From Brevundimonas subvibrioides (GTDB lineage: Bacteria; Pseudomonadota; Alphaproteobacteria; Caulobacterales; Caulobacteraceae), in contig NCEB01000012.1 of NCBI GenBank assembly GCA_002280475.1, positions 1 to 64,000 of the forward strand: 64,000 nucleotides of DNA. Direction: 5' to 3'. Positions 27,079-37,645 of this stretch are shown piece after piece (within the stretch, counting starts at the first letter, position 1; every line of letters starts with the position of its first letter). The translations under genes and the position numbers were made by a program. The notes under the pieces were generated by a model, which saw only the letters and a program-made list of their open reading frames with translations, did no database searches and was not told the origin of the DNA.

Positions 27079-27307
27079 TCCCGACGATGCTCCCGAACTC
27101 GACGACGCCTGGTTCGAGCGGGCCGAGCTGCGTGTTGGCGATACCGTCATTCGCCCTGGACGACCGAAAGCCGGTGCAACCAAGGTATCGACGACCGTGC
27201 GCTTCGACGCAGACATCATCGATGCGTTCCGGGCCGATGGGCCCGGTTGGCAGACGCGGATGAACCGCGCTCTCCGGCAATGGCTGGACGCCCGCAAGGC
27301 CGCCTGA
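27038..27307 (+). CDS. brnA: BrnA family antitoxin, copy 1
   Basis: 89 aa. The acidic N-terminus (WVDPDDAPELDDAWFERAEL) should wrap the toxin. The C-terminal ribbon-helix-helix VSTTVRFDADIIDAFRADGP ending in WQTRMNRALRQWLDARK is the DNA-binding half. BrnA neutralises BrnT and represses the operon. It ends 3 bp before the convergent debranching-enzyme gene. Confidence 0.9.
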   Translation: MSENKHDTESGWVDPDDAPELDDAWFERAELRVGDTVIRPGRPKAGATKVSTTVRFDADIIDAFRADGPGWQTRMNRALRQWLDARKAA

Positions 27308-27310
27308 AAG

Positions 27311-29458
27311 CTACCGCGTCGTCACGATCCTGAGTTCGCCGACGCGGTTCCGAGGCATGGCCACGACCTGGTCGCCCACCCGCTCGAACGCCAGATCGAC
27401 CGAGGCGTCACCGACCTGGAGCCGGCTGACGGTCAGCCGCTCGATGCCGGTCGGTAGGGTGGGGGCGTCGATCGTCACGGTTCTGGCTTGTGCGTCGATC
27501 TCGATGCCCAGGGCCGCCTTCAGCATCAGGAACACAGACCCCGCCGCCCAGGCCTGGGGCAAACAGGCGACCGGATAGGCGATCGGCCCCTCGCCGGGCT
27601 CGCGCTCGAAGCCGCAGAAAAGCTCCGGCAGGCGCATCTGGAAATGGCTGGCGGCGGCGTAGATCTCACTCAGGATCATGGCCACCGCGTCGCGCTCGCC
27701 GTAGCGCGCCATGCCCGCGACGCCCAGCGACGTGTCATGCGGCCAGACCGAGCCGTTGTGATAGCTCATCGGATTGAACCGGGGCTGCCCCCGCGCCAGG
27801 GTCCGGATGCCCCAGCCCGACCGGAACTCGGCCCCCAGCAGCCGCCGCGTCACCGCCTCCGCCCGGGCCCGGGTCGGCAGGCCGGTGAACAGCAGATGGC
27901 CCGCGTTCGATCCGATGGCCTCGCAGGGGTTGCCGTCCCCGTCCAGGGCGATGGCGTAGAACTGCTGGTCCTCGATCCAGAACCGCTCCTCGACCAGCTG
28001 GCGAACCTCTTCGGCGCGGCGGCCCCAGGCCCGGGCGCGACCGTCGGTCAGTCGCTCGCCCAGTTCGGCCATGGCCCGCCAAGCGGCGAAGGCATAGCCC
28101 TGGACCTCCAGCAGGGCGACGGGCCCCTTCGGAAACCGGCCATCGGAATGGAAGATCGAATCCTCTGAGTCCTTCCAGCCCTGGTTGGACAGACCCGTCT
28201 CGGCGGCGCGCTGATAGTCGATCAGACCGTCGCCGTTCGAGTCGCCATAATCCCTCATCCATTCGGTCGCGGCGACCAGATTGGGCCAAAGCGTCTGGAT
28301 CAGATCGAGGTCGCCGGTCCGCCTCGCATAGGCTCCGGCCAGGGCCACGAACAGGCAGGTGGTGTCGACCCCGCCGTAGTAGAGGCCGAACGGCACCTCC
28401 CCGAGCGCGCTCATCTCGCCGCCCCGGGTCTCGTGCATGATCTTGCCGGGCTGGCTGTCCTGAAAGGCGTTGACCTCGGTGGCCTGGCGCGCCGCCAGAT
28501 AGGTCAGGACCCCCTTGGCCAGGGAGGGGTCGAGCCACAGCATCTGCCAGGCCGTGATGATCCCGTCCCGGCCGAACGGGGTCGAGAACCACGGCGTCCC
28601 GGCATAGGGATAGGGGCCGGTCGGCAGGTCGGTGGTCAGCAACGCCACATCGGCGCGCGACTGGTCCAGCCAGGCGTTGAACCGGGGGCTGCGGGGGCCG
28701 CGCACAGAGGCCCCGCGTCGGCGCCGTCGCCGCATGGCCAGCCGCGCCTCTACGGCGTTCTGGCGCCAGCGCGACTTGTCCGGCGTGGCCCGCAGCTCGG
28801 GCCCACACTCGATATAGAGGTCCAGCGCCTTGCCCATCGGCAGGCTGAACATGAACTCCGCCCGTGTCCCGCCCAACCGGGCGGGGGGCTCGGAAAAGGC
28901 CAGGCAGCCGGTGCGGCGGACCGCGTCGAGACCCGTGTAGGCGAAGGTCACGCGCCGCCCGTCGTGGCTGGGCGTCTCGACCGTGCCGCGCTTCTCGCGC
29001 AGCGTTCCCCGCACCTGGAAGATGTCGGCGAAATCCGCCCCATAGTCGAAGGCCAGCGGCAGGAGGACGTCCTCGATGCCGTGATTGACCATCCGCACCC
29101 GCTCGAACATGCGCTCGGCCCACAGGAAGCGGCGGCGTTCGATGTGGATCACCCCGGCCGGGGCGGAACGACCGCCCATCGGCGGCAGGGGCCGGTTCGT
29201 CACATGGGCGGTGAAGAAGACGTTGTCGCGCGAGACGCCCGAGCTGAGCCGCGACGGCCGCGCGAGGCCCACGGTCATGGCGAACCGCGACAGGATGCGG
29301 GTGTCCTTGTGGAACAGGCCGTCGGCCCCGCCCTTCAGGTCGCCCCAGTCGTCGGCCACCAGAAAGGTGTCGGCGTCCTTCAAGGCCTGCAGCGTATCCA
29401 GCCCGCCGGCTTCACCGGTTTCCGCCGCCGTCGTCTGAACCGAATAGCCGTCGTCCAT
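27311..29458 (-). CDS. Amylo-alpha-1,6-glucosidase (glycogen debranching enzyme-like)
   Basis: 715 aa. The N-terminal ~260 residues form the bacterial glycogen-debranching N-terminal domain (DDWGDLKGGADGLFHKDTRI). The C-terminal (alpha/alpha)6 domain has YPYAGTPWFSTPFGRDGI and NGSVWPHDTSLGVAGM motifs. It would hydrolyse alpha-1,6 or related glucosidic links. No glycogen synthase or branching gene is in the window; the only partner is the GT4 gene next upstream on the same strand, separated by a repeat-rich 226-bp gap. Exact substrate unknown. Confidence 0.85.
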   Translation of the reverse strand: MDDGYSVQTTAAETGEAGGLDTLQALKDADTFLVADDWGDLKGGADGLFHKDTRILSRFAMTVGLARPSRLSSGVSRDNVFFTAHVTNRPLPPMGGRSAPAGVIHIERRRFLWAERMFERVRMVNHGIEDVLLPLAFDYGADFADIFQVRGTLREKRGTVETPSHDGRRVTFAYTGLDAVRRTGCLAFSEPPARLGGTRAEFMFSLPMGKALDLYIECGPELRATPDKSRWRQNAVEARLAMRRRRRRGASVRGPRSPRFNAWLDQSRADVALLTTDLPTGPYPYAGTPWFSTPFGRDGIITAWQMLWLDPSLAKGVLTYLAARQATEVNAFQDSQPGKIMHETRGGEMSALGEVPFGLYYGGVDTTCLFVALAGAYARRTGDLDLIQTLWPNLVAATEWMRDYGDSNGDGLIDYQRAAETGLSNQGWKDSEDSIFHSDGRFPKGPVALLEVQGYAFAAWRAMAELGERLTDGRARAWGRRAEEVRQLVEERFWIEDQQFYAIALDGDGNPCEAIGSNAGHLLFTGLPTRARAEAVTRRLLGAEFRSGWGIRTLARGQPRFNPMSYHNGSVWPHDTSLGVAGMARYGERDAVAMILSEIYAAASHFQMRLPELFCGFEREPGEGPIAYPVACLPQAWAAGSVFLMLKAALGIEIDAQARTVTIDAPTLPTGIERLTVSRLQVGDASVDLAFERVGDQVVAMPRNRVGELRIVTTR

Positions 29459-29504
29459 GAAGCCTCGCCGTCGTGACCGTCAGTCGCGCGGTCTAGCTGT
29501 CGAA

Positions 29505-29573
29505 TGCTAGACCTTGATCAGCTGAGGAGGAATCGCTTCGCGATTCCGCCGATGCTGTGAATCAAGGTCCAGC
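29505..29573. repeat. Nested palindromic element in the debranching-enzyme/GT4 gap
   Basis: Outer arms GCTAGACCTTGAT (29506-29518) and ATCAAGGTCCAGC (29561-29573) enclose a perfect inner stem GGAATCGC-TTC-GCGATTCC (29529-29547). The structure would fold into a long hairpin with a bulge. It lies upstream of the debranching gene start and downstream of the GT4 gene. Confidence 0.8.
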
Positions 29574-29579
29574 GGTTTC

Positions 29580-29654
29580 CTGGGGCCTGATCCGACCGGA
29601 AAACTGGGGCCTGATCCGACCGGAAAACCGCTCACACTTTTCCGGATCAGGCCC
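29580..29654. repeat. Tandem 24-bp repeat with inverted partial copy
   Basis: The 24-mer beginning CTGGGGCCTGATCCGACCGG occurs at 29580-29603 and again exactly at 29604-29627. An inverted, slightly shortened copy TTTTCCGGATCAGGCCC follows at 29638-29654, separated by CCGCTCACAC. The inverted pair could form a hairpin downstream of the GT4 gene on the minus strand. Confidence 0.85.
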
Positions 29655-29684
29655 TAGGGGAAAATGACCCTGGCGATCTTTGGT

Positions 29685-30791
29685 TCAGGCCGTGGCGGCG
29701 AAGCTGCGATCCTCGTGCAGGGGCACGACCACATCGGTCAGCACCGGCTCGGCGAACGGCCGCTTGGCCAGCAGGTCGCCGTAGACGTCCAGATAGCGAC
29801 GCGCCATTGCGGTGGCCGAAAAGCGCAGTTCGAACCGGGCGCGGACGGCCTCGCGGTCCAGCATGGGCGCGCGATCCGCGGCGGCCACCGCCTGTTCCAG
29901 GGTATCGACCAGGAAGCCCGTCGCCCCGTCCTCGATGATCTCTGTCGTCGACCCGCAGCGGAAAGCGACCACCGGCGTGCCACAGGCCATGGCCTCGATC
30001 ATCACCAGGCCGAAGGGCTCGGGCCAGTCGATGGGGAACAGCAGGGCGTCGGCCCCGCCCAGGAATTCGGACTTCTGATGGCCGCCGATCTCCCCGACGA
30101 ACTCGATCAACGGATTGCCATCGATCAACGGTTTGATCCTGGTCTCGTAGTAGACCTTGTCGGCGGCATCGACCTTGGCCGCTATCTTCAGCCGCTTGCC
30201 AAGCTTCGTGGCAATCTCGATGGCGCGGTCAGGCCGCTTCTCGGGCGAGATCCGGCCGAGGAAGGCCAGATAGCCCTCGGACTTGGGCGAGAACACATAC
30301 TGCTCGGCGGGCATGCCGTGATGCACGGTGGCGTGCCAGTTGGCGAAGGCCAGCGGCCGCCGCTGATGGTCAGAAATCGAGACCAGGCCGAACTGCGGCC
30401 AACGCTCATAGACCTCGGGCAGGTCCTTCATGTCCAGCCGCCCGTGCAGGGTCGTCAGGGTCTTGCTGGCGTGCCGCTCGAAGAACGGAAAATGGATCAT
30501 GTCGGTGTGGAAATGGATCACGTCGAAATCGTCGGCGCGCGCGAGGACTTCCGACAGCATGGTCATGTGGGCGGCCAGGTCCGACTTCAGCGGGGCGGGG
30601 TCGAGGCGGATCGCCTGATCGCGGACCGGCACCAGCCGCGCCCTGGTCCGCGCCTCGGCCGAGGCGAACAGGGTGACCTCGTGGCCCAGATCGACGAGCG
30701 CATCCGTGAGGTGAGCGACGACACGCTCGGTTCCACCATACAGCTTGGGCGGCACGGCTTCGTAGAGCGGCGTAACCTGAGCGATTTTCAT
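29685..30791 (-). CDS. Glycosyltransferase family 4 protein
   Basis: 368 aa GT-B fold enzyme. N-terminus MKIAQVTPLYEAVPPKLYGG, donor-site motif GRISPEKRPDRAIEIA near residue 180 and the E-x7-E region EPFGLVMIEAMACGTPVVAF near residue 265 identify GT4. It transfers a sugar from a nucleotide donor; acceptor unknown. The gene is on the same strand as the debranching-like gene, so the two may act together on an alpha-glucan or glycoside (inference). 134 bp separate its start from the ccrM stop, with no clear motif seen there. Confidence 0.88.
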   Translation of the reverse strand: MKIAQVTPLYEAVPPKLYGGTERVVAHLTDALVDLGHEVTLFASAEARTRARLVPVRDQAIRLDPAPLKSDLAAHMTMLSEVLARADDFDVIHFHTDMIHFPFFERHASKTLTTLHGRLDMKDLPEVYERWPQFGLVSISDHQRRPLAFANWHATVHHGMPAEQYVFSPKSEGYLAFLGRISPEKRPDRAIEIATKLGKRLKIAAKVDAADKVYYETRIKPLIDGNPLIEFVGEIGGHQKSEFLGGADALLFPIDWPEPFGLVMIEAMACGTPVVAFRCGSTTEIIEDGATGFLVDTLEQAVAAADRAPMLDREAVRARFELRFSATAMARRYLDVYGDLLAKRPFAEPVLTDVVVPLHEDRSFAATA

Positions 30792-30925
30792 GGCGAACGT
30801 TCCAGCGCCCGGACAGCGATGGGCGCGAGATCATCAACCTCCGCGCGGGCGGGTGGTTCCACAGGGAACAACGATTTCCCGCAACGTTTCCGGTAGGTTA
30901 CGCTTGTTTCAATGTACGCTGGTCG

Positions 30926-32103
<1,178 letters not shown>

Positions 32104-32106
32104 TGC

Positions 32107-32376
32107 GTGAGCGAGGATGAACCCGAGTTCGATCAGGACAAGCGTCGGTCCAATCGAGACAAGCATGGTCTGGCGCTGGACGCCTTTCCAAAGTTCGACG
32201 CCGATCCGGTTGTTCGGGTGGACGAGCGCAGGGACTACGGCGAGACGCGATACCGCGCCTTTGGTCGGATCGATGGCATTGGTCATTGCGTCGTCTACAC
32301 CGTGCGGCGTGGCCGGGTCCGGCTGATCAGCTTTCGTCGGGCCCACGAGAAGGAGATAAAGCGTCATGGCATCTGA
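32107..32376 (+). CDS. brnT: BrnT family toxin, copy 2
   Basis: 89 aa with GTG start. EFDQDKRRSNRDKHGLALDA, then VDERRDYGETRYRAFGRIDG and the C-terminal IKRHG region fit BrnT. Divergent in sequence from copy 1, so probably an independent acquisition rather than a recent duplication. Overlaps the downstream antitoxin by 11 bp. It stands between ccrM (divergent) and murC. Confidence 0.9.
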   Translation: MSEDEPEFDQDKRRSNRDKHGLALDAFPKFDADPVVRVDERRDYGETRYRAFGRIDGIGHCVVYTVRRGRVRLISFRRAHEKEIKRHGI

Positions 32377-32641
32377 TCGGGACAATCCGGAGTTCGACGA
32401 GAATCCAGAATGGACGGAAGAAGATTTCGCCAAGGCTAGGCCGGCTGGCGACGTCCACGGCCCTGAAATCCTCCGTCAACTGGTCCGCCAACCCGGACGG
32501 CCGCCGCTGCCGCCCGCACGTCGCAAGGAGCGCGTGACCATCCGACTGTCTCCGGAGGTTTTGGAGCATTTTCGATCCGGCGGTCCTGGTTGGCAGACGC
32601 GTGTCGATGAGGCCTTGCGACGAGCCGTGCGCGAGGCGTGA
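32366..32641 (+). CDS. brnA: BrnA family antitoxin, copy 2
   Basis: 91 aa. Acidic N-terminus with NPEWTEEDFAKARPA; C-terminal ribbon-helix-helix RVTIRLSPEVLEHFRSGGPG followed by WQTRVDEALRRAVRE. Expected to inhibit BrnT-2 and bind the palindrome at 32084-32103. It ends 55 bp before murC on the same strand, so read-through from the brnTA promoter into murC is plausible. Confidence 0.9.
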   Translation: MASDRDNPEFDENPEWTEEDFAKARPAGDVHGPEILRQLVRQPGRPPLPPARRKERVTIRLSPEVLEHFRSGGPGWQTRVDEALRRAVREA

Positions 32642-32696
32642 TCGCCGCGGTCCGGGCGAGGGTGCATTCCTGCGCGGCGCTTGCTAAGCCGCCGGG

Positions 32697-34127
32697 ATGA
32701 TCGCGCGCCTTCGCCCCGTCCCGTTCGACCTCGGCCCCGTCCACTTCGTCGGCATCGGCGGCATCGGCATGAGCGGCATCGCCGAGATCATGCTGAAGAT
32801 CGGCTATTCGGTGCAGGGCTCCGACGCCAAGGCCAGCGCCAACACCGAGCGTCTGGAGAAGCTGGGCGCGCGCATCTTCATCGGCCATGACGCCGCGCAC
32901 GTCGGCGATGGGGTGTCGGCCGTGGTCTATTCCACGGCGGTCAAGGCCACGAACCCCGAGATGATGGTCGCGCGCGAGCGGCGCATCCCCCTGGTTCGCC
33001 GGGCCGAGATGCTGGCCGAACTGATGCGGCTGCAGTTCTCGATCGCGGTCGGGGGCACCCACGGCAAGACCACGACGACGTCCATGGTCGCAGCACTGCT
33101 GGACGCGGCGGGGCTGGATCCCACTGTGGTCAACGGAGGGATCATCAACGCCTATGGCACCAACGCCAAGGTCGGCGACGGCGACTGGATCGTGGTGGAG
33201 GCGGATGAGTCGGACGGCAGCTTCCTGCGTCTGAAGTCGACCGTCGCCATCGTCACCAACATCGATCCCGAGCATCTGGATCACTACGGCGACTTCGATG
33301 CGGTGCGTAAGGCGTTCTGTGACTTCGTCGAGAACATCCCCTTCTACGGCTTCGCGGCCGTCTGCCTGGACCACCCGGAGGTCCAGCGGCTGGTGGCCTC
33401 GATCGATAACCGCCGCATCGTCACCTACGGCATGAACCCCCAGGCCATGGTCCGGGCCGACAAGGTCGAGATGGGGCCGGACGGCTGCCGGTTCGACGTG
33501 TTGATCCAGGGGCGAGGCCTGGCCGCGCTGGACGAGCCTGTGCGGATCGCCGATCTGCATCTGCCCATGGCCGGTTGGCACAATGTCGCCAACGCCCTCG
33601 CTGCCATCGCCGTGGCGCGCGAACTGGATGTCTCGGACGAAGCGATCCGCGAAGGGCTGGCCGCCTTCGCCGGCGTCAAGCGGCGTTTCACCACCACGGG
33701 CGTGGTCAAGGGCGTGCGCATCATCGACGACTACGGGCATCATCCGGTCGAGATCGCCGCCGTCCTCAAGGCCGCGCGCCAGGTGACCGAGGGCCGCGTC
33801 ATCGCCGTGGTCCAGCCGCACCGCTTCACCCGCCTGCGCGACCTGATGGACGAATTCTCGACCAGCTTCTCGGACGCCGACAGCGTGATCGTCGCCGACG
33901 TCTATGCGGCGGGCGAGGCCCCGATCGAGGGCATCGATAAACAAGCCCTGGTCGACGGCATCCGCCGTTATGGCCACCTGCGCGTCTCGGCGCTGGAGAA
34001 CGCGGCGGTGCTCCCGCGCGTGATCGCCGAGGAGGCCAAGGCCGGCGATGTCGTGGTGCTGCTGGGGGCCGGGGACATCACCAGCTGGGCCTATGCGCTG
34101 CCGGCGCAGCTGGAAGCGCTGGGCTGA
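32697..34127 (+). CDS. murC: UDP-MurNAc:L-alanine ligase MurC
   Basis: 476 aa. First Mur ligase of the pathway. Rossmann motif [15 protein letters not shown] at residues 17-30, ATP loop [14 protein letters not shown] near residue 118, central [12 protein letters not shown] and C-terminal [10 protein letters not shown]. Normally contiguous with murG; here a 13.5-kb block lies between. It begins the second dcw block. Confidence 0.96.
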   Translation: MIARLRPVPFDLGPVHFVGIGGIGMSGIAEIMLKIGYSVQGSDAKASANTERLEKLGARIFIGHDAAHVGDGVSAVVYSTAVKATNPEMMVARERRIPLVRRAEMLAELMRLQFSIAVGGTHGKTTTTSMVAALLDAAGLDPTVVNGGIINAYGTNAKVGDGDWIVVEADESDGSFLRLKSTVAIVTNIDPEHLDHYGDFDAVRKAFCDFVENIPFYGFAAVCLDHPEVQRLVASIDNRRIVTYGMNPQAMVRADKVEMGPDGCRFDVLIQGRGLAALDEPVRIADLHLPMAGWHNVANALAAIAVARELDVSDEAIREGLAAFAGVKRRFTTTGVVKGVRIIDDYGHHPVEIAAVLKAARQVTEGRVIAVVQPHRFTRLRDLMDEFSTSFSDADSVIVADVYAAGEAPIEGIDKQALVDGIRRYGHLRVSALENAAVLPRVIAEEAKAGDVVVLLGAGDITSWAYALPAQLEALG

Positions 34128-34160
34128 TCGAGCGGACCGGCCGCTGAAGGCGTGCTGAAC

Positions 34161-34192
34161 TGGACGAAAAGCACGCGGGGGCGTATATATAC
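34161..34192 (+). promoter_or_regulatory. vapBC-1 promoter with GTATATATAC palindrome
   Basis: TGGACG (34161-34166), 17-bp spacer and TATATA (34184-34189) form a plausible sigma-70-type promoter. The 10-bp palindrome GTATATATAC at 34183-34192 covers the -10 box and is a candidate VapB operator. It lies 21 bp before vapB, in the gap after murC. Confidence 0.55.
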
Positions 34193-34212
34193 TTCTCGCT
34201 CAGGGATATCCC

Positions 34213-34449
34213 ATGCCACTCTACATCAAGGATCCGGAGGTCGACCGGCTTGCCGAGCGTCTGGCTGCGCAGCGCCGCATGACCAAGACCGAGGTGGTCA
34301 GACAGGCATTGCGCCACGAGCTGGACCGGGTCGGAGAACCCAACGAGTATGTGGAACGCGCCTTGGCCTTCGTCCGTGATTTACATGCACGCGCCGGTCC
34401 CGATCGCGGCTTCGTCGACAAGGCGTTTATCGACAGCCTCTACGACTAG
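34213..34449 (+). CDS. VapB-type antitoxin (Rv0623-like), within the mur operon
   Basis: 78 aa. The N-terminal ribbon-helix-helix MPLYIKDPEVDRLAERLA with RMTKTEVVRQALRHELDR is the typical Rv0623/PSK-type VapB; the C-terminal half should bind the PIN toxin. AGGGA lies about 8 bp before the ATG. The gene sits between murC and murB and is followed 6 bp later by its toxin gene. Confidence 0.87.
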   Translation: MPLYIKDPEVDRLAERLAAQRRMTKTEVVRQALRHELDRVGEPNEYVERALAFVRDLHARAGPDRGFVDKAFIDSLYD

Positions 34450-34455
34450 GGCGTG

Positions 34456-34851
34456 ATGTTCGCTGACGCTTCAGCCCTGTGCGCCATTCTATTGAAGGAA
34501 CCCGACGCCGCCGATTTGGCGAGGCGGATGGAGGCGCATGCCGTGCGCGTCACTTCGCCCATGGCGGTCTGGGAAACCGTCATCGTCATCAGTCGGTATC
34601 TCCACTTGCCGGTGGAGGCCGCCGAGGCGGAGGTGGAGGACTTTCTGAGCCTCATGATGATCGAGGTTCAAGCCGTTCCACCCCAAGCTCGACGCCTTGC
34701 CATCCAGGCTTACGCGCGGTTCGGGAAGGGGCGCCATCCGGCGGCGCTCAACTTCGGTGACTGTTTCGCCTACGCCTGCGCGCGCAACGCCAGGATGCCC
34801 CTGTTGTACAAGGGCGACGACTTCGCCCAGACCGATATCGAGCCCGCATGA
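34456..34851 (+). CDS. VapC-type PIN-domain toxin, overlapping murB
   Basis: 131 aa PIN ribonuclease. The first acidic residue is D4 in [13 protein letters not shown]; a second group lies in [14 protein letters not shown] and the end in [16 protein letters not shown]. Start taken at ATG 34456; a GTG at 34453 is in frame and adds one residue. Its TGA overlaps the ATG of murB (ATGA at 34848-34851), so murB translation is coupled to toxin translation. Confidence 0.88.
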   Translation: MFADASALCAILLKEPDAADLARRMEAHAVRVTSPMAVWETVIVISRYLHLPVEAAEAEVEDFLSLMMIEVQAVPPQARRLAIQAYARFGKGRHPAALNFGDCFAYACARNARMPLLYKGDDFAQTDIEPA

Positions 34852-35783
34852 CCGCACGATCCGAAGCCGCCTCCGCCTGGCGCGAAACCCTTCCCTCCGT
34901 GCGCGGCAAATTGGTGCTGGATGAGCCGCTGGCACCCTACACTTGGTTCCGGGTTGGCGGGGCGGCGGACGTGCTGTTCATCCCAGCGGATGCGGATGAC
35001 CTGGCAGCTTTCCTCAAGGCGCTCCCGGACAGCGTCCCTGTCACGGTGCTCGGCGTTGGCTCCAACGTCATCGTTCGGGACGGCGGCGTCGAGGGCGTGG
35101 TGGTCCGGCTGGCCGGTCGACCCTTCGCCGGGATCACGGCCGAGGGCGACACGATCACGGTCGGCGCGGGAGCGCTCGACGCCATGGTGGCCAAGGCCTC
35201 GGCCAAGGCGGGCCTCGCGGGGCTGGAGTTCTACGCGGGCATTCCGGGGACGATCGGCGGGGCGCTGGTCATGAACGCGGGCTGCTACGGGTCGGAAACG
35301 AAGGACGTCCTCCTCTCGGCCTGGGGGCTGACACGGTCGGGCGAGCGGGTCGACTACGCGCGGGCCGATTTCGGCTACAGCTACCGCCACTCCCAAGCCC
35401 CGGCCGACATCATCTGGATCGAGGCGACCTATCACGGGACGCCCGACGATCCCGAGGCCGTCTCCGCCCGCATCGCCGAGATCACGGCGCGGCGCGAGAC
35501 CACCCAGCCCATCCGCGAGAAGACCGGCGGCTCGACCTTCAAGAACCCGCCTGGGCATTCGTCCTGGAAGCTGGTCGATGATGCCGGCTGGCGCGGACGG
35601 CTGCACCGCGTCACCGGCGGCGGGGCCATGTTCAGCGCGCTCCACTCCAACTTCATGATCAACCCGGGCGAGGCGACCGCCGCCGACATCGAGGGGCTGG
35701 GCGAAATCGTCCGCGCCGAGGTTCAAAGTAAACTCGGCGTAAACCTAGAATGGGAGATCAAGAGGATCGGCCGCCCGTCATAA
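34848..35783 (+). CDS. murB: UDP-N-acetylenolpyruvoylglucosamine reductase MurB
   Basis: 311 aa FAD enzyme giving UDP-MurNAc. FAD-binding region [16 protein letters not shown] and [12 protein letters not shown]; substrate domain [19 protein letters not shown] and the late [19 protein letters not shown]. All motifs present. Start at ATG 34848, overlapping the vapC stop by four bases; no other start fits. ddl follows 21 bp downstream. Confidence 0.95.
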   Translation: MTARSEAASAWRETLPSVRGKLVLDEPLAPYTWFRVGGAADVLFIPADADDLAAFLKALPDSVPVTVLGVGSNVIVRDGGVEGVVVRLAGRPFAGITAEGDTITVGAGALDAMVAKASAKAGLAGLEFYAGIPGTIGGALVMNAGCYGSETKDVLLSAWGLTRSGERVDYARADFGYSYRHSQAPADIIWIEATYHGTPDDPEAVSARIAEITARRETTQPIREKTGGSTFKNPPGHSSWKLVDDAGWRGRLHRVTGGGAMFSALHSNFMINPGEATAADIEGLGEIVRAEVQSKLGVNLEWEIKRIGRPS

Positions 35784-35804
35784 GCCCCAGCTAGAACAGC
35801 CCCC

Positions 35805-36743
35805 ATGGTCCGTCCCTTGTCAGAGCTGCACGTCGCCGTCCTGATGGGGGGGCTCTCTTCGGAGCGAGAGGTCTCGCTGTCCTCGGGCAAGGGCTGCGCC
35901 GACGCGCTGGAAGGCCAGGTCGCCCGGGTCAGCCGCGTCGATGCGGGCCGCGACCTGGCCCAGGTGCTGGCCGAGCTCAAGCCCGACGTCGTCCTGAACG
36001 CCCTGCACGGCGAATGGGGAGAGGACGGCTGTGTCCAGGGCATCCTCGAGACCCTGGCCATTCCCTACACCCACTCCGGCGTCCTGGCCTCGGCCCTGAC
36101 GATGGACAAGGACAAGACCAAGTCGATCCTGAAGGCGGCGGGCGTCGCCGTGCCAGGCGGCGGCCTGTTCGACCGGCACGAGGTGGCGCGTCGCCACGTC
36201 ATTCCGCCGCCCTACATCATCAAGCCCAACGCCGAGGGGTCGTCCGTCGGCGTCTATCTGGTGCCCGAGGGCGCGAACGGGCCCCAGGCCGAGGTCGGGT
36301 CGGACGCCTGGACCTATGGCGATCTCGTGATGGTCGAGCCCTATATCCCCGGCCGTGAACTGGCCGTCGCCGTGATCGGAGAGGCGACCGGCCCGCGCGC
36401 CCTGACGGTGACCGACATCACCCCGGTCAAGGGCTTCTACGACTATGAGGCCAAATACGCGCCGGGCGGGTCGATCCACAGGCTTCCGGCCGATATCCCC
36501 GCCCGTGTCTTCGAGGCGGCGCTGCGCGAATCCGAGCGGGCGCACGCCGCCCTCGGATGTCGCGGGGTCAGTCGGTCCGACTTTCGTTATGACGATGTTA
36601 AGGACGTGCTGGTCCTTCTGGAGGTCAATACCCAGCCCGGCATGACGCCGACCTCCCTCGTTCCCGAGCAGGCCGCGCATCTGGGCATGAGTTATCACGA
36701 CCTGGTCCGGTGGATGGTGGAGGACGCCTCATGCCCGCGGTAG
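35805..36743 (+). CDS. ddl: D-alanine-D-alanine ligase
   Basis: 312 aa ATP-grasp ligase supplying D-Ala-D-Ala to MurF. N-terminal [51 protein letters not shown] and the metal-binding [20 protein letters not shown] are intact. It overlaps the start of ftsQ by 13 bp. Confidence 0.95.
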   Translation: MVRPLSELHVAVLMGGLSSEREVSLSSGKGCADALEGQVARVSRVDAGRDLAQVLAELKPDVVLNALHGEWGEDGCVQGILETLAIPYTHSGVLASALTMDKDKTKSILKAAGVAVPGGGLFDRHEVARRHVIPPPYIIKPNAEGSSVGVYLVPEGANGPQAEVGSDAWTYGDLVMVEPYIPGRELAVAVIGEATGPRALTVTDITPVKGFYDYEAKYAPGGSIHRLPADIPARVFEAALRESERAHAALGCRGVSRSDFRYDDVKDVLVLLEVNTQPGMTPTSLVPEQAAHLGMSYHDLVRWMVEDASCPR

Positions 36744-37618
36744 TTCGCGGCGGTCGACGCGCGGGTTCCGCGCCGGCCCCCAAGCGTGGCACGGGTCCCA
36801 AGGGGCAGGGGCGTCGCGGCCCGGCCCCTCGCAATGCGGGCGGTGTTCCGGGCAAGATGGCGGCGCTCGGTCGGCTCGACCTGACGCCGCGGGCGGTCGT
36901 CCTGTCGATCTGCGCCGGCGTCGGGGTTCTGGCGCTGGTCCTGGCGACCGGATCACGAGCGGACCGGATCGGGCAGTCGTTCAGCCAGGGCATGGACGGC
37001 GTCACGACCGGCATGGGGCTGCGGCTCAACCGCGTCCACATCACCGGCGCGTCCGACGAGGCCACGCCAGCGATCCAGCGCGCCCTGGACGTCCAGGCGG
37101 GCCAGCCGATCACGACGCTCGATCTGGACGCGCTGAAGGCCAGCGTGGAACAGGTCGGCTGGGTGCGAGAGGCGCGGGTGGTGCGCCTGCTGCCCGACAC
37201 CTTGATCGTCGAAGTCGAGGAACATGATCGTCTGGCCGTGTGGCAGACGGGCGGGCGCACCCACGTCATCGACGGCGAGGGCCGGACGATCGTCGGCGCC
37301 GACGCGGGACGCCACCCCAACCTGCCGCTCGTGGTGGGCAAGGGGGCGGACGGGGCGGCGGGAGCCATCCTGCCGCTGCTGGCCCAGCGCCCGCGCCTGA
37401 TGAGCCGCGTCGACGCCGTCGTGAGGGTGGACGAGCGGCGCTGGGACCTGCGGCTCAAGGACGGTGGCATCATCCAGCTGCCGGCCATCAATCAGGAGGC
37501 GGCGCTGATCCAGCTGGACGCCCTGGATCAGCGAGAGCGGCTGCTGGAGCTCGGCTTCGAGCGCATCGATCTTCGCACCGAGGGCCAGGTCGCGGTGCGG
37601 CCCGGCGCGTCGGCCTGA
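36731..37618 (+). CDS. ftsQ: Cell division protein FtsQ
   Basis: 295 aa. A basic, proline-rich cytoplasmic tail (residues 1-50) leads to one membrane span (about 54-74), a POTRA domain (about 88-160, [20 protein letters not shown]) and the FtsQ beta domain. It scaffolds FtsL/FtsB in the divisome. Start at ATG 36731; an in-frame ATG at 36710 lies deeper in ddl and is less likely. Confidence 0.93.
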   Translation: MPAVVRGGRRAGSAPAPKRGTGPKGQGRRGPAPRNAGGVPGKMAALGRLDLTPRAVVLSICAGVGVLALVLATGSRADRIGQSFSQGMDGVTTGMGLRLNRVHITGASDEATPAIQRALDVQAGQPITTLDLDALKASVEQVGWVREARVVRLLPDTLIVEVEEHDRLAVWQTGGRTHVIDGEGRTIVGADAGRHPNLPLVVGKGADGAAGAILPLLAQRPRLMSRVDAVVRVDERRWDLRLKDGGIIQLPAINQEAALIQLDALDQRERLLELGFERIDLRTEGQVAVRPGASA

Positions 37619-37645
37619 TACAGTCTGAGTAGGGATTTCAAGGGC

